From: an uncultured Lachnospiraceae bacterium
GTDB lineage: Bacteria; Bacillota_A; Clostridia; Lachnospirales; Lachnospiraceae
Length of the DNA stretch: 16,039 bases
NCBI GenBank assembly: GCA_910585355.1
Contig: CAJUDN010000030.1
Span: 1-16,039, forward strand
Reading direction: 5' to 3'
Numbering within the stretch: position 1 is the first letter of the stretch; each line of letters begins with the position of its first letter. Below, piece after piece: positions 1 to 7,600 of this stretch. Made by a program: the position numbers and the translations under genes. The notes below the pieces were generated by a model. It was not told where the DNA came from. It saw only the letters and a list, made by a program, of their open reading frames with translations, and did no database searches.

Positions 1-48
1 ATAACATTTATCCCTGGAGAGGGATTCATAAATACTACTATTTAATAA

Positions 49-408
49 TACGAGGGGATAAAAGTTTTAAATAAAGATATCTATGATTTGGTTGAAGAGG
101 AAATTCAAAATCCAAATGGAAAGCAAACTTTTTATTTCCTCGACAGTCCCTATTATGGGAATAATGCGAATTATAAGTATAATATAGTTTCGCATTTTGA
201 CCATGAAGAATACTGTAAGTCGCTTGTGAAATTAAAAGGTGATGTTATGGTATGCGGATATGATAATAATACTCTATATGATGAAATACTTGTTAAAGAG
301 CATGGATTTAGAAAAATAAAAATAGGCTTGTATGCAGTAACAATGGGACATCACCAGAAAGGAGAAAAGTGTAAATTAGAGAAAGAGTGTATTTGGATTA
401 ATTATTAA
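49..408 (+). pseudogene. 3' fragment of a D12-class DNA adenine (N6) methyltransferase
   Basis: The open frame runs from just after two adjacent stop codons (43-48) to the stop at 406-408. It carries the second half of a D12/Dam-type adenine methylase: a hydrophobic strand ending in the catalytic motif FLDSPYYG (a DPPY variant with Ser for the first Pro), a YN...HFDHEEY segment, a VCGYDNNTLYDE segment where the family has its S-x-N-x-LY motif, and a C-terminal ECIWINY end matching the family's E-L-x-x-x-N-Y ending. The N-terminal SAM-binding half with the FxGxG motif is not in frame. A TTG at 88 is the only listed start and has no clear ribosome binding site, so this is probably a broken gene or the tail of one disrupted upstream of the window. 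The same frame is open before the stops (1-42), so a nonsense decay is possible. In mobile elements such methylases usually serve anti-restriction or restriction-modification. Family assignment is fairly firm; pseudogene status is inference. Confidence 0.62.
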
Positions 409-410
409 AT

Positions 411-447
411 AAAAAATAGCTGGCTGATTTATAGCCAGCTATTTTTT
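411..447 (+). terminator. Intrinsic terminator after the methylase fragment
   Basis: A perfect 15-bp stem (411-425 with 433-447) encloses a 7-nt loop. The GC part is TAGCTGGCT/AGCCAGCTA, and A6/T6 tracts close the base, so it can work in both directions. It starts 2 bases after the methylase stop codon. Confidence 0.9.
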
Positions 448-448
448 A

Positions 449-577
449 TGGGAAAGTTTATCTAAAAGTGGAGAAAGATTTGCAAGGAAGATTTTAAAAA
501 ATATGAGGAAGTTTTAAAAGCAGGAGAAAGATTTAAAAGCAATAGGAAGTTTCAAAACAATAGGAAGATTTTAATAG
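449..577 (+). repeat. Degenerate ~19-bp tandem repeat, purine-rich on the + strand
   Basis: Six to seven imperfect copies of a unit close to AGGAAGATTTTAAAAGCA follow one another. GGA(A/GA)AG cores lie near 451, 471, 486, 506, 523, 545 and 563, mostly 18-20 bases apart. The last two units both begin ATAGGAAG. The period is not a multiple of three and stops occur in the frames, so it is not coding. It sits between a terminator and the recombinase promoter. Confidence 0.55.
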
Positions 578-785
578 CGGTGCTATACGTCTACTTCTAT
601 ACACTAAGATTTGGGATAAATCAGACATATTATAAAAGAAGCTTTCTGATATTGGTAGATATCAATTTTATTTATTGAAATCTGCCAGTTAGATAGCAGA
701 CATTAAAAAATATAAATCTTACGCTTGACGGAAAGGAATCCCAGCGTTACAATCCCACACCAATCAAGGGAAAAGGATTTATATT
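578..785. other. AT-rich intergenic stretch upstream of the recombinase unit
   Basis: No gene is visible. The stretch holds small dyads, for example ATCAGA...TCTGAT around 617-648, GATAT...ATATC around 647-662 and TCTGC...GCAGA around 681-703, and then the promoter described separately. Such dyads could be binding sites for the recombinase or a regulator, but nothing in the sequence proves it. Confidence 0.4.
725..753 (+). promoter_or_regulatory. Sigma-A type promoter for the small ORF and recombinase
   Basis: TTGACG (725-730) and TACAAT (748-753) are separated by exactly 17 bases, one mismatch from consensus in each box. Transcription would begin near 760, giving a leader of about 25-30 nt before the small ORF. 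Confidence 0.7.
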
Positions 786-971
786 TTGAAAATGTTTTCT
801 ATCTTTGGCTGGCTGAAAGGAGCCAAGGATAGTATGGAAAACAATATGGATTTTGAAACCAGATTTCTATTGAATATAGGAAAATGGTTATATGAGCATG
901 ACTATATATCCATAGAGGAAATAGTTGAATATGAAAATATAGTCAAGAAAGAAACTGAAAAAAATAATTAA
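786..971 (+). CDS. Small hypothetical protein encoded ahead of the serine recombinase
   Basis: This encodes 61 residues from a TTG start. GGA at 775-777 sits 8 bases before the TTG and about 14 before the in-frame ATG at 792, which favours the TTG. The first ~12 residues are hydrophobic and aromatic. The rest is charged, with a segment WLYEHDYISIEEIVEYEN that reads as two short helices around an I-S-I-E-E turn. This faintly resembles the SHOCT-type 'GxIsxEEFexxK' pattern, but I do not claim membership. The gene is preceded by a good promoter and followed after 27 bases by the recombinase with its own ribosome binding site, so the two are probably co-transcribed. Small proteins in this position could be a recombination directionality factor or a regulator; that is inference only. 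Confidence 0.6.
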   Translation: MKMFSIFGWLKGAKDSMENNMDFETRFLLNIGKWLYEHDYISIEEIVEYENIVKKETEKNN

Positions 972-998
972 AAAGCCAATGAAAAAGGAGAAAAAATT

Positions 999-2375
999 AT
1001 GTTAAGAGCAGACGTTTACTGCAGAGTAAGTACACAGAAGGAGGCACAGCAGGATTCCATTATTCATCAAATGGAGAAAGGGGAAATGGTAGCGCAGGAA
1101 TTAGGCGCTACCATAAACCAAATTTATGTTGATGAGGGAAAGTCTGGTACTAAGGTCGCTGGCAGAAAGGCATATCAGCAAATGATTGCTGATATTAAGA
1201 ATAAAAAAGTTAATCTTATCATTACAAAAGATGTAGATCGGCTAAATAGAAATTTGCTGGAATTTTGTAAATTTTTAGATTTGGTTATTAAACATGATGT
1301 AAGTATATACTTTTATCTGACACATGAATACTATGATTCTAACCAGGATTCACTTATCAAGATAAAAGGTATTTTTGCAGAGGCATATAGTAAAAGCCTA
1401 AGTTTAAAAGTAAGGGAGGCTCATGAACTAAGACAAAAAAATGGAACGGGTGTCATTTTTAACAATAAAACATGGGGATACAAAATAAAATATAATGAAG
1501 ATACCCGCGAAGGCAAAGTTGTTATAGATGAAAACGAGGCAGAGATGATAAAAATTATATTTAATCTCTGTATTCAAGGATTTGGAGTCCATAGGATATC
1601 AAAAAAATTATATGATATGGGCTATCTGAACCACAATGGAAGAATGATTGGAAAAGGGGTGATAATGGGGATTCTAAGGAATCCAAAGGTTATGGGGACA
1701 GTTATTTATAATAAACGATCCTATAATTTTGACAAAAAAGAAATAGAGAGGAACCCGGAAAGTAAATGGATTGTAAAAGAAAATGTGGTTCCTGCTATTA
1801 TAAGCCCGGAAACGTTTGCAATGGCAAATTATGTCATGGACAGCAGGACGATAAAGGGGGACGATACGTTTGAGGAAAGGAAAGTAATTGGATATTTTAC
1901 GGGTTGCTCCGCATTAAGCGGCAAACTGATTTGCGGTGAATGCGGAGCAACTTATACCAGACAGGCCAGGAAATTAACTAATGGTGAAAGGGTTTATGAT
2001 TGGCTCTGCGGCAGGTATATTAACTATGGGAGAAAGACAGTAAACCCATATAAAATAAAGAACAGTCAAAAAGCAGATGTACATCTGAAGGATGGCTGTG
2101 ATAATCCAAATGTGAAACAAGAAGTGATTTATAATATTATTAAAAAAATCACCGAGGAATATTTTTCTCCAGACAAAAAGCTTGTGGTAAAATCTTTGGA
2201 ACTTTTAAAAACCAGTATAGAAAAGTCAATGGAGAATGATACTTCCAAAAGAGAGATTGAACGAAAAAAATATGCAGGTTCAAAAATTAGAGAACCGCAT
2301 AAAAGAAATAAAAAATTTACTAAAGAACGGGGGAACCGAGGAAGCAACCATCAATACAACCTTAGAATATATTGA
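999..2375 (+). CDS. Large serine recombinase, frameshifted near its 3' end (N-terminal and zinc-ribbon parts)
   Basis: Site-specific recombinase of the large serine family, which cuts DNA through a 5'-phosphoserine to integrate or excise mobile elements. The N-terminal resolvase domain has YCRVST with catalytic Ser11 and Arg9, and DRLNR with Arg81 and Arg84. The 'Recombinase' DNA-binding domain follows (about residues 155-290, including WGYKI and LRNPKVMGTVIYN). Next comes a zinc-ribbon domain with Cys312, Cys315, Cys337 and Cys367, then the start of a coiled coil. The ATG has AAGGAG 8 bases upstream (985-990). The frame is lost at seven A at 2264-2270: beyond it this frame gives a basic, non-coil tail to a stop at 2375, while the coil continues in the next frame. 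Removing one A would give a 588-residue protein ending at 2766. This may be a mutation, a sequencing error or slippage. Confidence 0.9.
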   Translation: MLRADVYCRVSTQKEAQQDSIIHQMEKGEMVAQELGATINQIYVDEGKSGTKVAGRKAYQQMIADIKNKKVNLIITKDVDRLNRNLLEFCKFLDLVIKHDVSIYFYLTHEYYDSNQDSLIKIKGIFAEAYSKSLSLKVREAHELRQKNGTGVIFNNKTWGYKIKYNEDTREGKVVIDENEAEMIKIIFNLCIQGFGVHRISKKLYDMGYLNHNGRMIGKGVIMGILRNPKVMGTVIYNKRSYNFDKKEIERNPESKWIVKENVVPAIISPETFAMANYVMDSRTIKGDDTFEERKVIGYFTGCSALSGKLICGECGATYTRQARKLTNGERVYDWLCGRYINYGRKTVNPYKIKNSQKADVHLKDGCDNPNVKQEVIYNIIKKITEEYFSPDKKLVVKSLELLKTSIEKSMENDTSKREIERKKYAGSKIREPHKRNKKFTKERGNRGSNHQYNLRIY

Positions 2376-2766
2376 CAAAATTTATATATTCAGTGATAGG
2401 TTTGAGATAACTTTTCACATGGATCAGCTATTAGGAATAAAAAATGATGCTCTATGTGAAACAGTTGCAAAAGATGGCAAAGTCGTTTATTATATTGACA
2501 AGAAGGACATGAAGTATAAACGTCAAGCCATGGACGCGACCAACGAAATCATCTATAATGCTATTAAAGGTGATAGCAAGGTTTCCATAGTGGAACTATC
2601 TGAAATGAGTGGCCTAAGCAGAACGACGGTTCATTTCAGGGTGCAGCGTTTCAAACAGTTGGGGTACATACGGCACAGACTGGAAAAAGGAAGGAAACGG
2701 GAATGGGAAGTGCTGAAAGCATGGAATCCCGAAGATAATCAGAAACTGGCAATGAGGCCAGAATAA
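2236..2766 (+). CDS. C-terminal part of the serine recombinase: coiled coil plus winged helix
   Basis: From about 2266 this frame continues the recombinase. The coil segment (KNMQVQKLENRIKEIKNLLK) is followed by EYIDKIYIFSDRFEITF, the usual C-terminal strand pattern of large serine recombinases. About 60 further residues (near 2536-2715) form a helix-turn-helix with wing: an IYNAIKGDSKVSIVELSEMS opening helix pair, the recognition helix SRTTVHFRVQRFKQLG, then a basic wing RHRLEKGRKREWEVL. The listed ATG at 2236 lies in the coil and has no ribosome binding site, so this is best read as the 3' part of the same gene, expressed only if the frame is restored. A winged helix at the end of a large serine recombinase is uncommon. 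It could add sequence-specific binding or autoregulation. Confidence 0.75.
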   Translation: MILPKERLNEKNMQVQKLENRIKEIKNLLKNGGTEEATINTTLEYIDKIYIFSDRFEITFHMDQLLGIKNDALCETVAKDGKVVYYIDKKDMKYKRQAMDATNEIIYNAIKGDSKVSIVELSEMSGLSRTTVHFRVQRFKQLGYIRHRLEKGRKREWEVLKAWNPEDNQKLAMRPE

Positions 2767-2781
2767 AGCTATAAAATATTA

Positions 2782-2823
2782 GCCCAATACGTTTTTGTGA
2801 ACATTCACTGAAACGTATTGGGC
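2782..2823. repeat. 42-bp near-perfect palindrome at the element edge
   Basis: Two 20-base arms (GCCCAATACGTTT..GTGAA and TTCAC..AAACGTATTGGGC) surround a central CA and match at 18 of 20 positions. It starts 15 bases after the recombinase stop and ends 4 bases before the AAGGAGG ribosome binding site of the phosphatase gene. No T tract follows on either strand, so it is not a standard intrinsic terminator. Size, symmetry, central dinucleotide and position resemble a serine-integrase attachment or recombinase binding site. An operator or mRNA leader hairpin is the alternative. A weak promoter (CTGGCA 2746-2751, 18 bases, TATAAA 2770-2775) would start transcription at its left edge. Confidence 0.7.
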
Positions 2824-2839
2824 ATTAAGGAGGAAAACT

Positions 2840-3391
2840 GTGAAAAGTGTTGAAAATAAGATTCAAAAAGCTCACATTTCTATTCTAATGGTCTGTCATG
2901 GTAACATCTGCCGCTCCCCCATGGCTGAGTTCGTTTTCAATGCCTTAGCCGCCCAATCCGGCCTGTCGTCCCGGGTCCGAGCGGCTTCAGCCGCTACCAG
3001 CGACGAGGAAATCTGGAACGGAGTTGGGAATCCGGTATATCCGCCGGCGAGGGACGAGCTGGCGCGGCATGGGGTTTCGTGTGAAGGGAAACGGGCAGTG
3101 CAGCTTTGCCGGCAGGATTATGGGAAATATGACTATTTGATTGGTATGGATGATGCAAATGTCCGGAATATGAGGCGGATTCTCGGCGGGGATTCGGCAG
3201 GGAAAATTTTTAAAATGATGGAGTTTGCGGGAGATGGCTGGAAACTTGTTTCGGCCGGGAAACGGGAGATGGAGCGGGCTGCGGACGTGGCAGATCCATG
3301 GTATACGCGGGATTTTGGTGCAACCTGGAGAGATGTGGAGGCAGGATGCCGGGGATTTCTTTCGTTTCTTAGGGAGACTTATGGATGGTAA
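2840..3391 (+). CDS. Low-molecular-weight protein tyrosine phosphatase
   Basis: Cytoplasmic phosphatase of the LMW-PTP/arsenate-reductase-like fold, 183 residues (the family usually has 150-165). The phosphate-binding loop CHGNICRS carries nucleophile Cys19 and Arg25, followed by the typical PMAEFVF. The general-acid motif near the C-terminus is DPWY (Asp152), against DPYY or DPWY in the family. The GTG start at 2840 follows AAGGAGG (2827-2833) at 6 bases. The first ~11 residues before the HISILMVCHGN strand are extra, and their codons are AT-rich like the upstream mobile DNA, whereas the gene becomes GC-rich after about 2,890. The 5' end may therefore have been supplied by the inserted element. 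It lies 27 bases upstream of sbcD and is probably co-transcribed. Substrate is unknown. Confidence 0.9.
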   Translation: MKSVENKIQKAHISILMVCHGNICRSPMAEFVFNALAAQSGLSSRVRAASAATSDEEIWNGVGNPVYPPARDELARHGVSCEGKRAVQLCRQDYGKYDYLIGMDDANVRNMRRILGGDSAGKIFKMMEFAGDGWKLVSAGKREMERAADVADPWYTRDFGATWRDVEAGCRGFLSFLRETYGW

Positions 3392-3418
3392 TGGGAACGG
3401 CTTATGGAGGAAACGGTG

Positions 3419-4555
3419 ATGAAGTTTTTACATCTTTCGGATCTGCACATCGGAAAGCGTGTGTATGAGTTCTCGATGCTGGAGGATCAGCGGTATATTT
3501 TGAGACAGATTCTCGAAATCGTCAGGAGGGAACGTCCGGACGGGGTAATTCTGGCCGGGGATGTTTATGATAAGCCGGTGCCGCCGGCGGAAGCGGTGCA
3601 GGCGATGGATGAGTTTTTGACGGCTCTTGCAAAGGCAGGAGCCGCCATTTTCATGGTCAGCGGAAATCATGATTCGCCGGAGCGGATCGCTTTCGGGGCG
3701 GAGTTAATGAGCGGAGGGGGCGTATATGTGTCGCCTGTTTATGACGGAAGGGTGAGGAACATAGAGCTTCAGGATGCTTACGGAACAGTAAAAGTGTGGC
3801 TGCTTCCTTTCGTGAAGCCTGCCGTCTTGCGCCATGTGTTTCCAGAGGAGGACATCCAAAGCTTTCAGGATGCGGTGCGCGTGGCCATGGAACATGTGGA
3901 GATCGACCCGGAAGAGAGAAACCTGTTGGTGGCTCATCAGTTTGTGACGGGAGCGGCTAGGTGTGAGTCAGAGGAACTTTTTGTCGGAGGACTTGATAAC
4001 GTGGATGCAGCGTTGTTTGACGCATTTGATTATGTGGCACTGGGGCATATCCACAGTCCGCAACATGTGCAGCGTGAGAATGTCCGATATTGTGGGACGC
4101 CGTTAAAATATTCTTTTTCCGAGGCGGGGCAGGAGAAGTCGGTGACGATGGTGGAACTTTTGGAAAAGGGAAACGTGGTGCTGCAAACGATTTCCTTACT
4201 TCCGCTCCGGGACATGAGGACGATTCGCGGAAGCTACATGGAGGTGACGGCCAGGAGCTTTTATGAGGGAACAAACCGGGGGGATTATGTGAAGGTGACG
4301 CTGACGGATGAAGAAGATATTCCCGACGGAATGCAGAAACTGCGGGCAGTGTATCCGAACTTAATGCGGCTGGAGTACGACAACACGCGTACGCGGGAGA
4401 ACCGGGAAACAGACGGATCCGTGGAGAGGCCGGAGGAAAAGTCGGAGCTAGAACTTTTTGAAGAATTTTATGAAATACAGAATAATCGGCCCATGAGTGA
4501 AGAGCAGAGGCGCTTCGCCATGAGGCTGGTCGGAGAGCTTCGGACTCAGGAATGA
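3419..4555 (+). CDS. sbcD: Exonuclease subunit SbcD (Mre11-type nuclease)
   Basis: Metallophosphoesterase subunit of the SbcCD complex. It has Mn-dependent 3'-5' dsDNA exonuclease and hairpin endonuclease activity and works with the SbcC ATPase on palindromes, blocked ends and stalled forks. All five phosphoesterase motifs are present in order: DLHIGK near residue 8, GDVYDK near 47, GNHDS near 82, AHQFV, and GHIHSPQ with its metal-binding histidines. The C-terminal part has the SbcD capping-domain character. Length is 378 residues from the ATG at 3419, close to the family's ~380-400. An upstream in-frame ATG at 3404 overlaps the GGAGG (3406-3410) that best serves 3419 with 8-base spacing, so the later start is chosen. 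It is followed after 102 bases by sbcC. Confidence 0.95.
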   Translation: MKFLHLSDLHIGKRVYEFSMLEDQRYILRQILEIVRRERPDGVILAGDVYDKPVPPAEAVQAMDEFLTALAKAGAAIFMVSGNHDSPERIAFGAELMSGGGVYVSPVYDGRVRNIELQDAYGTVKVWLLPFVKPAVLRHVFPEEDIQSFQDAVRVAMEHVEIDPEERNLLVAHQFVTGAARCESEELFVGGLDNVDAALFDAFDYVALGHIHSPQHVQRENVRYCGTPLKYSFSEAGQEKSVTMVELLEKGNVVLQTISLLPLRDMRTIRGSYMEVTARSFYEGTNRGDYVKVTLTDEEDIPDGMQKLRAVYPNLMRLEYDNTRTRENRETDGSVERPEEKSELELFEEFYEIQNNRPMSEEQRRFAMRLVGELRTQE

Positions 4556-4657
4556 CGAATAAAAGAAGTTTCCCGAGGGGGAGGAAGAAAGGCGAAGAGA
4601 GAAAAACGGGAGAGGAAGAGAAGCAGGAAACATGATGGGAAGATATGAGGTGAAAGT
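4556..4657 (+). other. Purine-rich sbcD-sbcC spacer
   Basis: The spacer is almost all A and G on the + strand from about 4,575 to 4,634, with only a few C or T. GAGGTG near 4,647-4,652 is the likely ribosome binding site for sbcC. No gene or hairpin terminator is seen. Confidence 0.5.
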
Positions 4658-7600
4658 ATGAAGCCGGAGAAGCTGGTTGTCAGTGCGTTTGGGCCCTATG
4701 CAGCAGAAACTGTGATTGATTTTACAAAGCTTGGAGAGAGCGGGCTGTATCTGATCACAGGAGATACAGGAGCCGGGAAAACGACGATTTTTGACGCAAT
4801 TACGTTTGCACTCTATGGAGAGGCCAGTGGTGCGGTCCGCGAGGCGGGGATGTTTCAGAGCAAATATGCGAAGGTAGGGACGCCGACGTTCGTGGAGCTG
4901 ACATTTTCAAGTCATGGGAAGCGGTATTGCGTCCGAAGGAATCCTGAGTATGTGCGTCCGAAGGGGCGCGGCCAGGGTATGACAACTCAAATGGCTGGAG
5001 CAGAGCTGCGATTTTTCGACGGGCGGCAGCCGTTGACAAAGATGGGGGAGGTTACCCAGGCCGTGGAAAAGCTTCTTGGTCTGACCTACGGACAGTTTAC
5101 TCAGATTGCCATGATCGCTCAGGGGGATTTCCAGCGGCTTTTGCTGGCGGATACTGTGGAGCGGGGGAAGATCTTCCGTCAGATTTTTCACACGGAATTA
5201 TTTAAGGAACTGCAGGAACGGCTTCGTGAGGCGAAGAATGTCTGTGACGGAGAGTATAAGGAAATAAAACGGAGCATCGGACAGTCCATGAGCGGCGTGA
5301 CATGTCCGGGGAGTCTTGAGCTTTCGGAGAAGCTTGCGGAATTAAAGAAAGTGAAGTTTGAGGGGCAGGTGGAGAACGGACTTACACTTTTGGAAGAAAT
5401 CATGGAGCAGGGCGAGGCGGGGCTTCAGGAAATGGATATGGAGCTTTCAGAGCTTGACAAAAAAATCCGGGATCAGGCCGGATACCTGGAGCGGCTCCGG
5501 CAGAATGAGAACAGGAAGGTTTTGCTGGCAGAAAAGGAGAAGGAGCAGAGCGTCTTTCTCGTAAATTTTGAGAGAGTCCGGAATATGAGGGAGCACGCAA
5601 CCCAGGCGGGAAGTGAGATTGAGACGCTGGAGAAGACGCTTGCGGAATGCCGGCGGCGGGCGGAGAGATACGCAGAGCTTTCGGAGAAGGAACGACATTC
5701 TGGCGTTCTGCAGGAGAAGCAGGTTAAAGAGAAGGCGGGGATTTCAGAACTTACTCTGAAAATAGCGGAGCTGGAAGCGGGGATTTTAGAGAAGCAGGTA
5801 CAAAAGAGTTCTCTCACCTCCATCGGAGAGGAACGGGAGCGCCTTTTGGGGAGAATTGAGCGGACCAGGAGCCGAAAACAGGAAATTGACAGAGGATTAT
5901 GGGAAATTCGGGCGACGGTTTCGGAGGAGACACAAGAGCGGGAGAGCGCCGACGATATGGACATGCGCCTGCATGCTATCGAGGAAGAGCTCTCGAAGGC
6001 TGTGGAAAAGGTCGGAAGCCAGGAAGGACTGGATGTCAGGCTTTCCGAGCTTTCGGGAAGACGACAGGAGCTGGAAGGACAGAGGGCCAGACTTCTGGAC
6101 GATTATGACAGATGGAAACGCGCAAAGAAGGGATTCATGGACCAGGAGCACATCCGTCTCGAACTGGAGGAAAGGGAGGAATCGGCGGAAAAACGGCGGG
6201 GCCTCCTGGAGAGAGAGCTGGAGGTACGAAAGGGTATCGAGGTGCAGGAGCGCGAACTGCGTCATGAGGCGAAAGCCTGGGAGGACAGAAAGCGGTTTTC
6301 GAATTCCCTGAACGAGCAGATCAGTGCCGGGGAGGTACAGGTCCGCCTGGCGGAGGAAACGCGCCTTTCGGCGGAAAAAGCGATGGGGCGGATGCAGGAG
6401 GAGAAACGGCGGCTTATAGGGCAAAAAGGGGAGATTCTCGAGGCGGAGCGGCGGCTTTCTGCATGGAAACAGGAGCGGATGCGGCTTTTGGAGCGGGAAC
6501 AGGCGGTGAAACGGCTGTCAGAGAAACTGAAGAGTCTGGATATGCTGTTGGAGCAGCAGGGAAGCAGGCAGGAGGAGTATGTAAAGGCCTCGGCTGCCCA
6601 TGGTAAGGCTCTGGATGAATATATCCAGATTGAGCAGGAATTTTATGATGCCCAGGCAGGAATTTTGGCTCGAAAGCTGGTGGAAGGGGAAAAATGTCCA
6701 GTCTGTGGGGCCGTCCATCATCCATGTCCGGCAGCGTTAAGGAAAGGGGCGCCGGAAAAGGGGGCGGTTGAGGAGAAGAGAAGGGCGGCAGATCTGGCAA
6801 AAGAGCGCATGGCGGAGGCCAGTGCGGCGACGCAGCAGGGAGAGCTGAGAATTCAGGAGAAGCGGGCGGAGATTTTCAGAGACGGAGAGGAAGTCTTTGG
6901 AGCAGAGGAGCCGGACGGAGTGCGGGGAGACTCCTTCTATATAAATAAGACAGCAAAGGAGTCAGAGAGAATCCAAAGGGAGATGGAAGATGGAGACCAG
7001 GATGCAGGCGTTATGGCCGGTCTGACAGAGAGGGGACCTGAGACGGACGCCGGTCTGGAACAGTTGGAAAAAGAGCTTGCCGGGCAGGAACAGTGCCTGA
7101 AAGGGGCAGGAGAGCGGCTGGCAGCCGCACGGACTGCTCTTGAGGCTGTGCTCAGGCAGCGGGAAGCATTTTTAGAAGGGCTTCCAGAGGGCATGGATGT
7201 TTCGGAAGGTCTTCGGAAGGCCGAAACACAGTTAAGGCAGGTTCAGGCAGAAGCAGAACAGTATCGAAGGGATTCGGAGACGCTAGACGAGACCAGGAAG
7301 GAACTGGAAAGGCTTAGGGGAGGGCTTAGCGCATGCAGACAGACGGCCGGAACAGAGCAGGGAAGGCTACAGGCGCTGGAGCGGCAGATTTGGATGGAGT
7401 TGCCGGAGATAGAGGCTCTCACGGATGCCTGGCGAAGTGCACCGCTCCAGGCGGGCAGAGCGGACGAGTCCTGGTGGGACGACAGGATCGAGTCTGCACT
7501 TCGAACAGCCGTAAAGGTTGCCAGGGAGATGGAGGAGGAAGAGACGCAGGTGAAGGAGGCGCTCCAGGAGCGGTCCGCGCTGCAGAAACGGATGAAAGAA

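Noticed and set aside
449..577. CRISPR array
   Set aside because: The repeats are contiguous and degenerate at about 19 bp, with no constant repeats separated by unique spacers and no cas genes.
2129..2347. 72-codon - strand ORF within the recombinase
   Set aside because: Shadow of the recombinase coil region, with no ribosome binding site.
2782..2823. Palindrome as an intrinsic terminator for the recombinase
   Set aside because: No T tract follows the stem on either strand.
5473..5964. Long antisense ORFs opposite sbcC, such as 5473-5964, 5897-6424, 7243-7788 and 7367-7981
   Set aside because: They mirror the GC-rich Glu/Arg/Leu coil codons, are Ser/Pro/Leu-rich without family features, and lack ribosome binding sites.
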